64,000 nucleotides of DNA from Chryseobacterium sp. StRB126 (GTDB lineage Bacteria > Bacteroidota > Bacteroidia > Flavobacteriales > Weeksellaceae): positions 1,736,001 through 1,800,000 of the forward strand of contig NZ_AP014624.1 in the NCBI RefSeq assembly GCF_000829375.1, read 5' to 3'. The notes under the pieces are model-generated. The model was not told where the DNA came from. It made no database searches and saw nothing but the letters and a program-made list of their open reading frames with translations. The position numbers and the translations under genes are program-made. Positions 16,826 to 25,692 of the stretch are shown here, piece after piece. How positions within the stretch are numbered: position 1 is the first letter of the stretch; every line of letters starts with the position of its first letter.

Positions 16826-17497
16826 ATGAACGCTAAACATAATGATATGAAAAATAAATATTTACAGAGCTTTTTCATCCTGTTGATAACATTCCAGTTT
16901 GGATACGCAGGAAGTTTTCTTCATCATTTGGGAGATTCTTCTTTAAAAAAAGAGGATACGATAAGAATTAAGGAAAGCCTTAATGAAGAAGATATTGAAG
17001 CCAATGAGTATCTTAAAGACCGTTTGAAACCTATTCAGGCTAATTTTAAGAGAATCAACTCTATCACACAATGGACCACCATCAAAAAGAAAAATATTGA
17101 AGGCGAGTCTGCGGAAGGCGGAGAAGCAACCTATTACTATAAAAACAAGCGCCTGGAAAAGATTATGGCCAGACATTATGGAGAGATGGGACAAGTTCTT
17201 ATTGAATATTATCTGCTCAACGGAAAGGTATCTTTTGTTTTTGTAAAAGACTATGAGTACAATCGTCCACTATTTTATGATGCAAAAGTAATGAAAGAAA
17301 ATAATGATACGGAAGTTTTTGATTTTGGAAAATCGGAGATTACAGAAACCAGGAATTATTTTGAAAAAGGAACCCTGATCCATATTGTAAATAGTCAGGA
17401 TTGTGGAGCGCCATTCAGTGGAAGTTATATGGCTGAAGAAGAGAAAAGTATAGAGGATGCCTTTGCAAGACTTGTAAAACTGGAGAAGGTAAAATAA
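16826..17497 (+). CDS. Exported protein of unknown function
   Basis: 223 residues from the first ATG. An internal ATG at 16847 gives a more typical signal peptide (MKNKYLQSFFILLITFQFGYAG) and may be the true start. The mature part is polar, with a region around residues 70-140 (WTTIKKKNIEGESAEGGEAT, YYYKNKRLEKIMARHYGE, YYLLNGKVSFVF) that reads as antiparallel strands. No family recognised. It is transcribed divergently from the effector cassette, with 178 bases between. Confidence 0.65.
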   Translation: MNAKHNDMKNKYLQSFFILLITFQFGYAGSFLHHLGDSSLKKEDTIRIKESLNEEDIEANEYLKDRLKPIQANFKRINSITQWTTIKKKNIEGESAEGGEATYYYKNKRLEKIMARHYGEMGQVLIEYYLLNGKVSFVFVKDYEYNRPLFYDAKVMKENNDTEVFDFGKSEITETRNYFEKGTLIHIVNSQDCGAPFSGSYMAEEEKSIEDAFARLVKLEKVK

Positions 17498-17643
17498 AAG
17501 TTTTCATTTTGTTATATAAGTGCCAATGGTTCATTTTTTATCTTTAAAATCTTAGATGCTCTTCTTAAGCATGAATTCTTAAACTTAAAAACTTTAAGTG
17601 TTTAAAACCTTTTGCAACTTTTTTTGGGGGGTAAAAATGAAGT

Positions 17644-18180
17644 TTATTTCATCTCTTTAATAAGGGTAAGGCGTTCCTCAACCTCTTTGATCCTACTGAT
17701 CCAGTAATTAATACCCTCCTGATTGGTCACTGTTTTCTTAAAAGCATCCCGGTTTACTGTCCATAGCTTAGAGCCATTTTGTTGATATTCAATTTCACGT
17801 TCTCTTTTCGTTTCCGGTTCTATGCGGTATCTCCAAAACACCAGCGAATGCATATATTCTGCGCGGATTTTTTCAAGGTAAGCGATAATAGCCTTCCGGT
17901 CTTGCGGAATATATCCCGGTCCGGAACATCCACAGGAATGAAAAGTAATTCCTACAGTATATAGATCCCTGATATGTGCCCATTGTTTATGATCATTCTT
18001 TGCTGGTGATTCAAAGTCAAGTCCCATATTGGCCATAAGGTTCCCACATTCTGGGCATTTGGCTTCTACAGAGACCTGTGCATCTCTGTCTACATCTTTT
18101 AAAACACGACGTTTGAACGTTTTCTGACAGTTGAAACAAGCATAGTGACATTTATAAACCATCATGGCATATCGACACAT
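17644..18180 (-). CDS. Zinc-ribbon protein of unknown function
   Basis: 178 residues. The N-terminal 50 residues have two paired-cysteine knuckles (CHYACFNCQKTF and AKCPECGNLM), followed by a Cys-rich HSCGCSGPGY. The rest is helical with many aromatic and charged residues, and ends in a coiled-coil-like segment (ISRIKEVEERLTLIKEMK). Alternative starts exist at Met6 or Met7. Family not recognised. It forms a pair with the gene at 18216-18692, 35 bases apart. Cytoplasmic by composition. Confidence 0.6.
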   Translation of the reverse strand: MCRYAMMVYKCHYACFNCQKTFKRRVLKDVDRDAQVSVEAKCPECGNLMANMGLDFESPAKNDHKQWAHIRDLYTVGITFHSCGCSGPGYIPQDRKAIIAYLEKIRAEYMHSLVFWRYRIEPETKREREIEYQQNGSKLWTVNRDAFKKTVTNQEGINYWISRIKEVEERLTLIKEMK

Positions 18181-18215
18181 AGGACAATTTTTGTTTTTAT
18201 AGTTATTAATTATTT

Positions 18216-18692
18216 TTACGCTTCATAGCTGATTCCCATAAAACTGCTGGCACTTCGCGGATCATAAACCGACCAGACACTTCCCCAGTGAAAAATGAAA
18301 GTACAGCTTGGATAAGGCGTTTTCTTTTTCCGGGTTGGGGACTTTCCCAAAATTAAGGTCAAAAATTCATTATTCCGATGGAATACCTGCATTTCCTTTT
18401 CTTCCGTCCATTCATTCCAGTCTTTGGCATCAGTGCTTTCCCATGTATTCATGTGAATGCTGTGGAGCTGATTTCCTAAAAAACAGAGACTCAAAGATAT
18501 TTGACGGCCTTCAATTTCTATAGCTTTGAAATAATACCAAAAATATCCGGTTTTCACATCCCACATATTGTGATACTTTTCTGTATAAAAATCAGTCTGT
18601 TTCAGCTGATCTAATGGCATTCCCTTGTACAATTGAGTGCTGAAATCTTCCAGTTTCAAGCCTCCGTTTTCATTGTTAACCAGCATATTCAA
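18216..18692 (-). CDS. Small cytoplasmic protein of unknown function
   Basis: 158 residues, no signal peptide or membrane segment. It is rich in aromatic residues (DVKTGYFWYYFKAIEIEGR, FIFHWGSVWSVYDPRSASS). The size, solubility and composition resemble immunity proteins of polymorphic toxin systems, but I cannot match a family. The next gene on the strand is the zinc-ribbon protein. Confidence 0.6.
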   Translation of the reverse strand: MNMLVNNENGGLKLEDFSTQLYKGMPLDQLKQTDFYTEKYHNMWDVKTGYFWYYFKAIEIEGRQISLSLCFLGNQLHSIHMNTWESTDAKDWNEWTEEKEMQVFHRNNEFLTLILGKSPTRKKKTPYPSCTFIFHWGSVWSVYDPRSASSFMGISYEA

Positions 18693-18779
18693 AAAAATGA
18701 AGCTATAAATATACCCGTTTTTTCTTTACAGACAACGAATAATATTTACAGCTTCCAGTAGAAATAGAAAATATCGGTG

Positions 18780-21062
18780 TTACGGATTTGATATAATTAA
18801 TGTTGAAGGAATATCAGAGAGCCAAAGACTCTTCGTATCGATCAGGTTTTTCCAGCTTTTGCTGCTGATGAGCATCAGATCCTGAGAATTCAGGAATTCT
18901 TTTTCAATTTTTTTCTCATTATACAAAGTGATATGATTAGGAGCCACCTGTTCAATGCTTCGGATCAGTTCTTTCACTTCGATATTGTTACGGATTTGTC
19001 CTGCAGCATCAAGAATGATGATCTGAGAATTGTTATTGTTAATCAGTCTTTTGGCATACTCAAGAAGGTAAAAGTCACTCAGATTGAAGATCGGAACAAA
19101 TACCTTATCTGCAGCAGTGAAGTCTTTCTCCACCAATACACCTACAGGAATGTTGGCTTTATCCAGAATCTGTAGTGTAAAGTCGTCAAAAGGAGAGTTA
19201 TTGAAGATATTACCCTTGCCTTTTACTGTATTCAAAAGCTTTTCAGGGTTAATAATCTTAGTGGTAAAACCTAGTAGCCTTCCTAGTAAACTTCCCTCAT
19301 ACATAGACTTTCCAAGCATAATAAGCAGAAGGTCATAATGGCCTTTATTGGTAATGCTGGTCAGGTCATTTTCTATATCGGTAGAGGCCTTAAAAAGGGT
19401 AGTGACTTCCAGATTCAGCTCATGTGATTTTTCAATGACATTCTGAAACTGAGACTCTTCATATTCATCCATATCATAAGCGTGCAGTTCGTTAACAGGA
19501 GCAATATTCATAGCCGTAATGCTTTTATTGCCATTCATTTTATGGGTGAAATCATGAGCCAGTTTTAATAAGGTACTTCCGGATTCAGGTTTGTCAAAGG
19601 ATAGCAGGACTCTGTACTTTGAATCGTTGGCAGCGTCCATAGACTCATTTTCATCTTTTTTTGATTTAAAAATAAAATTAATGAAGTCTAGAGCCGGACC
19701 TGTCATAAAAGTGGTAAATAGGGCCATAATAACAAGCATTGCAAAGATTTCAGGGCCTAATACACCGAGATCATATCCAATGTTCAGAACAATAAGCTCC
19801 ATTAAACCTCTGGTATTCATCAGAGCACCTATGGTTAAGCTTTCTTTCCAGTTTATTCCGACAAATTTAGCGGTGAGGGCACTTCCTGCAAATTTTCCAA
19901 TAACAGCCGTTAAAATAATAAATCCGGCGGTCATCCAAAGATGACTGTCATTCAGTAACCCGATTTGCGTACGAAGTCCTGTGAAAACAAAGAACAATGG
20001 AAGAAGAAGCACCAATGCCACATCCTCTACTTTATCAATAAATAACGTACGGAACTTGGTGTTTTCCGGCATAATCGCTCCTGCCATAAATGCTCCGAAT
20101 AAAGCGTGAATTCCAATAACTTCAGTCACATAGGATGATAAGATCAAAGTCAGGAAGAAAATAGCTACCATCGGCTTACTGATGGTATTTTTACCAGCCT
20201 GAAGATCTCCAATTCTTTTGAGGAACGGTCTTACGATTTTAATCATCAGAAGAACATAGGCAATAGCCATGATAATAACATAAATGGAGCTTGTAAAAGA
20301 ACCCGCCTTTACAATGGCAATCACAGCCGCAAGAATACACCATGCTGTAATATCATCTGCTGCGGCGCAGGTAATAACAATAGTTCCAAGCTTGGTTTTT
20401 TGTAAGTTTCTTTCCTGAACAATCCTTGCCAATACCGGGAAGGCCGTAATACTCATGGAAATGGCAATAAATAAAGCAAAAGAGGTAAACTGTATGCCCC
20501 CAGGTGCAAATTCCTGATAGATAAAATAAGATAAACCAATTCCTAGTGCAAAAGGGATAATGATACTGGCATGGCTGATGACTACTGCATCATGGGCTTT
20601 TTTTCTTAAAACACTAAGGTCCAGTTCCATTCCCACAATATACATGAATAGAATTAATCCTATCTGACTCAAAAACTGTAAGTTACCTAATGATTCTTTT
20701 GGAAAAAGGAATGCTGAAAATTCAGGAAAATACATTCCCAAAAGCGATGGTCCCAAAACAATTCCTGCAATCATTTCTCCGATTACAGAAGGTTGTTTGA
20801 TCTTCATACAGACCCATCCGAAAAGCCTTGCCGTAAGGATAATGGTAACAATCTGTGCTAATAATAGCGCTAATGGATGATGAAGATTTGTTTTAAATGA
20901 TTCCTGAAAGTTATCCCAGGTAGATCCGGTGCTTGTTTTAGTGACAATATTCTCCTTAATCTCCAGCGTTTGTCCTTCAATAATGAAGAAGTACATCAGA
21001 CAGGAAAAGATTGCTATGGTAGTGATGTAGAAAATTAAATTTCTGTATTTCCCCCAATTCAT
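18780..21062 (-). CDS. Cation:proton antiporter (CPA2) with C-terminal USP-like domain
   Basis: 760 residues. An N-terminal anchor (about 10-27) is followed by a 12-helix Na+/H+ exchanger domain (about 65-480) with the conserved LILFMYIVGMELDLSVLRKK and ITCAAADDITAWC segments; the AADDITAW aspartates are the expected ion-binding pair. The C-terminal 270 residues are cytosolic and look like two universal-stress-protein-like halves. Such proteins exchange K+ or Na+ for protons across the inner membrane. It stands alone, followed by orphan genes, and is preceded by a 430-base gap. Confidence 0.88.
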   Translation of the reverse strand: MNWGKYRNLIFYITTIAIFSCLMYFFIIEGQTLEIKENIVTKTSTGSTWDNFQESFKTNLHHPLALLLAQIVTIILTARLFGWVCMKIKQPSVIGEMIAGIVLGPSLLGMYFPEFSAFLFPKESLGNLQFLSQIGLILFMYIVGMELDLSVLRKKAHDAVVISHASIIIPFALGIGLSYFIYQEFAPGGIQFTSFALFIAISMSITAFPVLARIVQERNLQKTKLGTIVITCAAADDITAWCILAAVIAIVKAGSFTSSIYVIIMAIAYVLLMIKIVRPFLKRIGDLQAGKNTISKPMVAIFFLTLILSSYVTEVIGIHALFGAFMAGAIMPENTKFRTLFIDKVEDVALVLLLPLFFVFTGLRTQIGLLNDSHLWMTAGFIILTAVIGKFAGSALTAKFVGINWKESLTIGALMNTRGLMELIVLNIGYDLGVLGPEIFAMLVIMALFTTFMTGPALDFINFIFKSKKDENESMDAANDSKYRVLLSFDKPESGSTLLKLAHDFTHKMNGNKSITAMNIAPVNELHAYDMDEYEESQFQNVIEKSHELNLEVTTLFKASTDIENDLTSITNKGHYDLLLIMLGKSMYEGSLLGRLLGFTTKIINPEKLLNTVKGKGNIFNNSPFDDFTLQILDKANIPVGVLVEKDFTAADKVFVPIFNLSDFYLLEYAKRLINNNNSQIIILDAAGQIRNNIEVKELIRSIEQVAPNHITLYNEKKIEKEFLNSQDLMLISSKSWKNLIDTKSLWLSDIPSTLIISNP

Positions 21063-21494
21063 GATTCCTAATATTTTGATGCAAAGTTGGTGAGAATAAA
21101 TGTAGATTAAAATAGTTTGTTTTTTAAATGTAATGAATACGGTAAAAAATGTAATAAAAATCTTAGTGTTGAAATGTAACCTGAAAATTGTTGTCCTAAG
21201 CCGAGATAGGAAACTGGAGCGTTAAAAAAATGAAGTCTGTGAACGTTAAGAAAACTCTATTGTCTGAGTGCGGGGCAAATGTTGATCGTATGGGTTTAGA
21301 GTTTTTAGAGAACAGATTTCATTTTTAGCGAGGGTTTCAAGTCTTGAATTTGTTTCAGGACAAAAGGACATATATAAGTTATAACATAGTAGTATACATC
21401 GCCTGGGTCATTCTGAATGAAGCATCACACAATGAAGAATTTCAATAGAGAAATAATTCTCGCGGATCACACCGATTTTGCAGATTTGTCTATG
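21063..21494. other. 432-base non-coding stretch with decayed repeat-like text
   Basis: I see no credible gene. The part nearest the antiporter may hold its promoter (minus strand CAACTTTG at 21081-21088, one mismatch to TAnnTTTG). From about 21190 to 21480 the text is richer in GC than the flanks and includes phrases such as GGGTCATTCTGAATGAAG and TCTCGCGGATCACACCGATTT that resemble dispersed flavobacterial intergenic repeats. No inverted termini or transposase fragment is visible. Confidence 0.4.
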
Positions 21495-22205
21495 CTATTT
21501 TGTAAACAACTCCATTAATGAATTCTTGTAAGCATCACCAATCTGAAGCTTAAGAAAGTGATCATCTTCTGAAGAAATAGTAGTGATAATTTCGTTGGCG
21601 CCCAATACTTTGATGGAAGATAACGCAATGATCTCTTTTTTATTAACCTGTGCGAAATCCTTAGCAGGAAGCATTTCCAGGAGGTTTTTAAAGTTAAGGT
21701 TTTTTAAGACGATGGTGGTTCCGTCATTCAGAATAATATCCTTATCGCGGCTATCGATTTCTGATGTTTTGATGTAAGCAATTTGTTCCGTTAAAATAAC
21801 GGTTTTACCAATGTTGCTGTTCCATTCGATAAAGGTCTTCTTCTGAATCGTATTGATTTGTTCTTTAGCCTTTTCAAAAGCTTGTATCAGACGTTCTTTT
21901 TTAATGGGTTTTCTTACATAATCAACCACGTTCAGGTCGAATGCCTCTGCTGCATATTCTTTGTAAGCGGTGGTGAAAATGATTTTTTTGGAACCTGAAA
22001 TGATTTCGGCAACCTGAAGCCCTGTCATACCCGGCATTTCAATATCTAAAATACATAGGTTACAGTCTAGGGAATCAATTTCGTTCAGGAAGATTTTAGG
22101 ATCATTAAATGCTTTTATTACTTCTACGTCCTCAATCTGTTCGCATAGAAGTTTCAAATAGCTGATGGCTAATAATTCATCATCCAGAATAACGCATTTT
22201 ATCAT
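21495..22205 (-). CDS. LytTR-family response regulator
   Basis: 236 residues. The receiver domain (about 1-120) has the acidic pair near the start (ILDDE), the phosphoacceptor Asp in LDIEMPGMTGLQVAE and the conserved Lys in DYVRKPIKKE. The LytTR DNA-binding domain occupies about 135-235 (IAYIKTSEIDSRDKDIIL, FAQVNKKEIIALSSIK). Its start lies inside the end of the histidine-kinase gene (26-base overlap), so the two are translationally coupled. Targets are not evident. Confidence 0.92.
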   Translation of the reverse strand: MIKCVILDDELLAISYLKLLCEQIEDVEVIKAFNDPKIFLNEIDSLDCNLCILDIEMPGMTGLQVAEIISGSKKIIFTTAYKEYAAEAFDLNVVDYVRKPIKKERLIQAFEKAKEQINTIQKKTFIEWNSNIGKTVILTEQIAYIKTSEIDSRDKDIILNDGTTIVLKNLNFKNLLEMLPAKDFAQVNKKEIIALSSIKVLGANEIITTISSEDDHFLKLQIGDAYKNSLMELFTK

Positions 22206-22953
22206 AAAACTCTCCTAAATTGATTTTTAATTCTGCCGTGAAGATGCCGTTTTTTGAACTTTTTTCCAGATGATAATGGGTATTGTAAATCATTTTTAAT
22301 CTTTGATCTAAAGACTGGCTTCCAAAACCACTTTTTTCCTTTTCCAGACTATTCTTTAAGGAAGCTTTATTGCTTACTTTCATGGTGAATACTCTGTTTT
22401 CCAATTCCATAAAAATGGAGATAAAGGAATCCTGAGCTAAAAAATCGGTGTGTTTGAAAGCATTTTCAATAAGATCAACGGAAATAAGAGGAGCAAAAAC
22501 CTTTTCTTCATATATAGAATCCGTTTTATTGATCTTAAATTTAATTCTGAAATCGAAGAGAGGATTCACTTTAATTTTATTGATTTCAATAAGGCTTAAA
22601 GCGAAGTTTAATTCCTCTTTTGGGCTTACATATTTATTGTTGCTTTCGTATAAAATATAATCCAGAACATTTGCCAGTTTATCCAGAGACATATAGGTCT
22701 GGTAAGCATGAGACTGAACAGAATTAAGGATGTTTTTAAACAGATGCGGATTCAGCTTGGTTCCGATATGTTCCAAACGAACTTCATTCAGCCTTTGCTC
22801 AATAATTTTATTAGATTCTGACAGCTTTGTATTTCTCTGAGTCAGCTTTTGATTTTTACTGAAGAGATAGATTGTTGCGGCCAGAAAAAGGAAAATGGCA
22901 AAAACTCCGATGAATATCAGATAATCATGAATCATGTAGTAATTGCCTTCCAT
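22180..22953 (-). CDS. LytS/YehU-type sensor histidine kinase
   Basis: 257 residues. One membrane helix (about 10-30), a short coiled coil (30-60), then the His_kinase domain with LNPHLFKNILNSVQSHAYQ (phospho-accepting His in NPH) and the N-box LIENAFKHTD, and a reduced ATPase domain ending in the G-box GFGSQSLDQRL. There is no periplasmic sensor domain of note. Met7 (MIHDYL) could be the real start. It feeds the overlapping LytTR regulator. Confidence 0.88.
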   Translation of the reverse strand: MEGNYYMIHDYLIFIGVFAIFLFLAATIYLFSKNQKLTQRNTKLSESNKIIEQRLNEVRLEHIGTKLNPHLFKNILNSVQSHAYQTYMSLDKLANVLDYILYESNNKYVSPKEELNFALSLIEINKIKVNPLFDFRIKFKINKTDSIYEEKVFAPLISVDLIENAFKHTDFLAQDSFISIFMELENRVFTMKVSNKASLKNSLEKEKSGFGSQSLDQRLKMIYNTHYHLEKSSKNGIFTAELKINLGEFYDKMRYSG

Positions 22954-22970
22954 AAAGTAAATTATTGAAA

Positions 22971-23342
22971 CTATTTAAGCTTCTTAAGACTGTTTACAGT
23001 CAATGTTTCTTCACACTTTTCGAAAGTGATTTCGTAAGACGGATTTTTTTCAGGATAGGTGATAAGATACTCCGGACATGGTTTCTTTTGAGCATGGCTT
23101 TTGTCAAAATCCACTTTTCCATTGGTAATGATGCTGTCTTTTACAAACTTTTCATCAATCTTGTAAGTGCTCATTGCCGTTTTAGCCTCTTCAGAATATT
23201 TGAATTCTTTAGAAAGAGATTCGGCGATCACTCGGCTGTTAGGTAAATAACCGCTGCAGCTTGCACCTTTTTTGTTTAATATAAAAAATACGAGAATTAG
23301 CCCCGGAACGAAGCCTATTGCATAAAATTTAAGCTTTTTCAT
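22971..23342 (-). CDS. Small membrane-anchored protein, possibly DUF4258-like
   Basis: 123 residues with one N-terminal hydrophobic segment (FYAIGFVPGLILVFFILN). The rest (SRVIAESLSKEFKYSEEAKT, DSIITNGKVDFDKSHAQKK, ITFEKCEETLTVNSL) resembles the short alpha/beta DUF4258 fold by pattern, with low certainty. It directly follows ald with no bases between stop and start and precedes the kinase gene by 17 bases. Confidence 0.65.
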   Translation of the reverse strand: MKKLKFYAIGFVPGLILVFFILNKKGASCSGYLPNSRVIAESLSKEFKYSEEAKTAMSTYKIDEKFVKDSIITNGKVDFDKSHAQKKPCPEYLITYPEKNPSYEITFEKCEETLTVNSLKKLK

Positions 23343-24533
23343 TTAGAAAATTAAAAGATTGATATCGTGGTACGTAAGTCCGAAACGGTCACAGATGATC
23401 TTTTTGGTATGTCTTCCCTTGTACATATATAAGCTCTGCTTCATTTCATTTTTTCGGATCAGCATGTTTTCAAAGCCGCCCTCTTCGTCATAATTTAAGA
23501 TATAGGAAAGGAAGAAATTAGAGATAGCCTTTGTAGTGGTTCTCGGCATTCTTGAAGTAAGATTAGGAAGTCCGCAGTGGATAACACCGTGTTTGATGAT
23601 GTAGGGGTCTTCCATGGTAGTCAGCTCAGACGTTTCAATCACCTTACCATTGTCTATCGTAATATCGATAATAACACTGCCTTTTTTCATGTTCATGACC
23701 ATATCTTCAGTCACAATAGGCGTCATATTTAATCTTGGAAGTGCTCCAATTACTACATCAGCACGTCTTAAACTTTTGCTGAGTTCTTTAGGATCGATGA
23801 TGGAAGTCGGTACACGGCTGTCTACCATCGTGTGAAGTCTTCTTAATTTAGATAATGAGTTGTCGAAAACCTTTACACTCGCACCTAAACCAATAGCTGC
23901 CTTTGTAGCAAATTCACCTACAATTCCGGCTCCCAGAATAACTACCTCGGCAGGTCTTACCCCTGTAATTCCTCCAAGCATTAAACCATTGGAAAGTGCC
24001 AATAATTCCGAAGCATATAAAATAGAAACGGTTCCTGCAATTTCACCGATTAGTCTTACCAGTGCAAGCTGCTTGTATTCATCTACGATAAATTCAAAGG
24101 CAATGGCATTTATTTTTTTCTCTGCAAGTTTAAGGAAATACTCCTTGTCTCTAAGGTTGATCTGAAGTGCTGAAACCATATAAGTATTAGGCTTCATATA
24201 ATCGATTTCATCCAGGGTAGGAGGGTTGATTTTCAGAATCAGATCCTGCCCGAAGGCTTCATTTGGATCAGTGGTAATTTTTGCCCCAGATTCAGAATAT
24301 TGCAAATCTGTAAAAAATGAACCTTGTCCGGCCCCTGATTCTATGATAATTTCATGGCCGTGCTCTACCAATACCTGTACAGCATCCGGAGTAATGCAGG
24401 TTCTCCTTTCGTTAAGACAGGTTTCCTTAGGAATTCCAATACTGAACTGTTTTCCCTTCTTTATAACCTCCAATTTTTCCTCTTTCGGCATCAATTCTTC
24501 TTCTGTGAAAGGAGTAAAAATATTTGTACTCAT
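23343..24533 (-). CDS. ald: Alanine dehydrogenase
   Basis: 396 residues, about 25 longer than typical because of an N-terminal extension. The catalytic domain begins at about residue 30 (QFSIGIPKETCLNERRTCIT). NAD-binding is shown by VVILGAGIVGEFATKAAIGLGASVKVFD (about 195-225), and HCGLPNLTSRMPRTTTKAIS near residue 315 is the substrate-loop signature of the Ald/PNT family. It interconverts alanine and pyruvate plus ammonia. An exact TAnnTTTG box between it and tsaE suggests its own promoter. Confidence 0.9.
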   Translation of the reverse strand: MSTNIFTPFTEEELMPKEEKLEVIKKGKQFSIGIPKETCLNERRTCITPDAVQVLVEHGHEIIIESGAGQGSFFTDLQYSESGAKITTDPNEAFGQDLILKINPPTLDEIDYMKPNTYMVSALQINLRDKEYFLKLAEKKINAIAFEFIVDEYKQLALVRLIGEIAGTVSILYASELLALSNGLMLGGITGVRPAEVVILGAGIVGEFATKAAIGLGASVKVFDNSLSKLRRLHTMVDSRVPTSIIDPKELSKSLRRADVVIGALPRLNMTPIVTEDMVMNMKKGSVIIDITIDNGKVIETSELTTMEDPYIIKHGVIHCGLPNLTSRMPRTTTKAISNFFLSYILNYDEEGGFENMLIRKNEMKQSLYMYKGRHTKKIICDRFGLTYHDINLLIF

Positions 24534-24585
24534 CCTTAAATTAAATTATGTCTTACAGATTGTTATTTTACACTCAATTAATAAG

Positions 24586-24593
24586 CAAAGATA
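24586..24593 (-). promoter_or_regulatory. Candidate -7 box for ald
   Basis: The minus strand reads TATCTTTG, matching TAnnTTTG, about 52 bases before the ald start codon and just past the tsaE stop. Confidence 0.45.
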
Positions 24594-24601
24594 CATAATA
24601 T

Positions 24602-25009
24602 TTACTCGAATGAAACTTCTCTGTTTTCACCGGTATTCACAATACTCATTGTGTGATAGTTGAGCCCGTAGAGCTCTTCTTCATATACTTCCGGCCACTC
24701 AATGATGCATAAAAAAGAGTTGTCGAGGTATTCTTCGATTCCAATATCATATACTTCTTCAATGTTTTTTAAGCGGTAAAGATCAAAATGGAATACTTTT
24801 CCTTTTGAAGTCGTATATTCATTAACAATAGAATAGGTAGGAGAACTTACTTCATCATTACTTCCCAGATTTTTAAGCAAAAACTGAGAGAAAGTAGTCT
24901 TTCCTGCACCCAGATTTCCCTTCAGTAAAAGGATATTATGTTTTAATTCAGGAAGAATGCTGTCTACAACTTCCTGCCAGTCTTCGATTTGTTTTATTTT
25001 AAATTGCAT
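24602..25009 (-). CDS. tsaE: tRNA threonylcarbamoyladenosine biosynthesis ATPase TsaE
   Basis: 135 residues, normal length. The P-loop LLLKGNLGAGKTTFSQFLLKNLG (about 27-50) is followed by the family motif SSPTYSIVNEY and HFDLYRLKNIEE, and ends in the short YVWxxIEWPE-like segment CIIEWPEVYEE. TsaE works with TsaB and TsaD to make t6A37 in ANN-decoding tRNAs. The gene pair tsaE-ald is common in flavobacteria. Confidence 0.93.
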   Translation of the reverse strand: MQFKIKQIEDWQEVVDSILPELKHNILLLKGNLGAGKTTFSQFLLKNLGSNDEVSSPTYSIVNEYTTSKGKVFHFDLYRLKNIEEVYDIGIEEYLDNSFLCIIEWPEVYEEELYGLNYHTMSIVNTGENREVSFE

Positions 25010-25010
25010 T

Positions 25011-25580
25011 TTACCAATTATAATTTAATATGTTATTTTCTTCTTCCTTTGTCAATAAGCCCCTTTTTGTATAATGCTCTATTTGATTAATTATTTGTAG
25101 CATTTCCTTAGGCTGTTGTATTTGGAAGAAACAAGATTTTTTTTGGTTATTTAAAAGAGTAATAATTAATTCATTTCTACATCCTTGTGAAAAAGCACCA
25201 TCAAACTGATTGTATCTAATCAATTTTTTCTTATAATCACATATTGAAATTTGAATTCTTTTAATATCCTCTGTAGATAAAATTTCATTGTTTATGGTAA
25301 TTTTATCTATTTCAAAAATAAGTTTACCTTCAATTTTACCTTTTAGCTCTTCCGGAAACCAAATATTAATCATATATACTAGAAAGCCAAGTATCATTGG
25401 AGTAAAGATACTCCATCCTAGCCATTGCGGAATCTGTTTTTCAGGAATTTTTAAAACGTACAATACAAAAAAAATGGAAACCAAAGAAAAGATCATTAAT
25501 ACCCAAATAATCCTTGATCTTGTCCAAACAAAATTTGTAGAAGGATTATAAATGTTGAATATTTTATGATCGTTAGCCAT
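25011..25580 (-). CDS. Membrane protein of unknown function
   Basis: 189 residues with two adjacent hydrophobic helices (about 25-43 and 55-73) in the first half and a soluble second half of alternating strands (LIFEIDKITINNEIL, NELIITLLNNQKKSCFFQI). The pattern resembles a two-helix PH-like membrane protein, but no family is recognised. Its stop is one base from the tsaE start. Confidence 0.65.
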   Translation of the reverse strand: MANDHKIFNIYNPSTNFVWTRSRIIWVLMIFSLVSIFFVLYVLKIPEKQIPQWLGWSIFTPMILGFLVYMINIWFPEELKGKIEGKLIFEIDKITINNEILSTEDIKRIQISICDYKKKLIRYNQFDGAFSQGCRNELIITLLNNQKKSCFFQIQQPKEMLQIINQIEHYTKRGLLTKEEENNILNYNW

Positions 25581-25692
25581 TGAAATTATAAAATTAAAAT
25601 ATAAACTTCAAAAATAAGGTTTTGACAGAAAACTATGTTCATTTTGAAAATTTAAGTTTAACATTGAAAAACTAATTTCTTAATTTTACACC

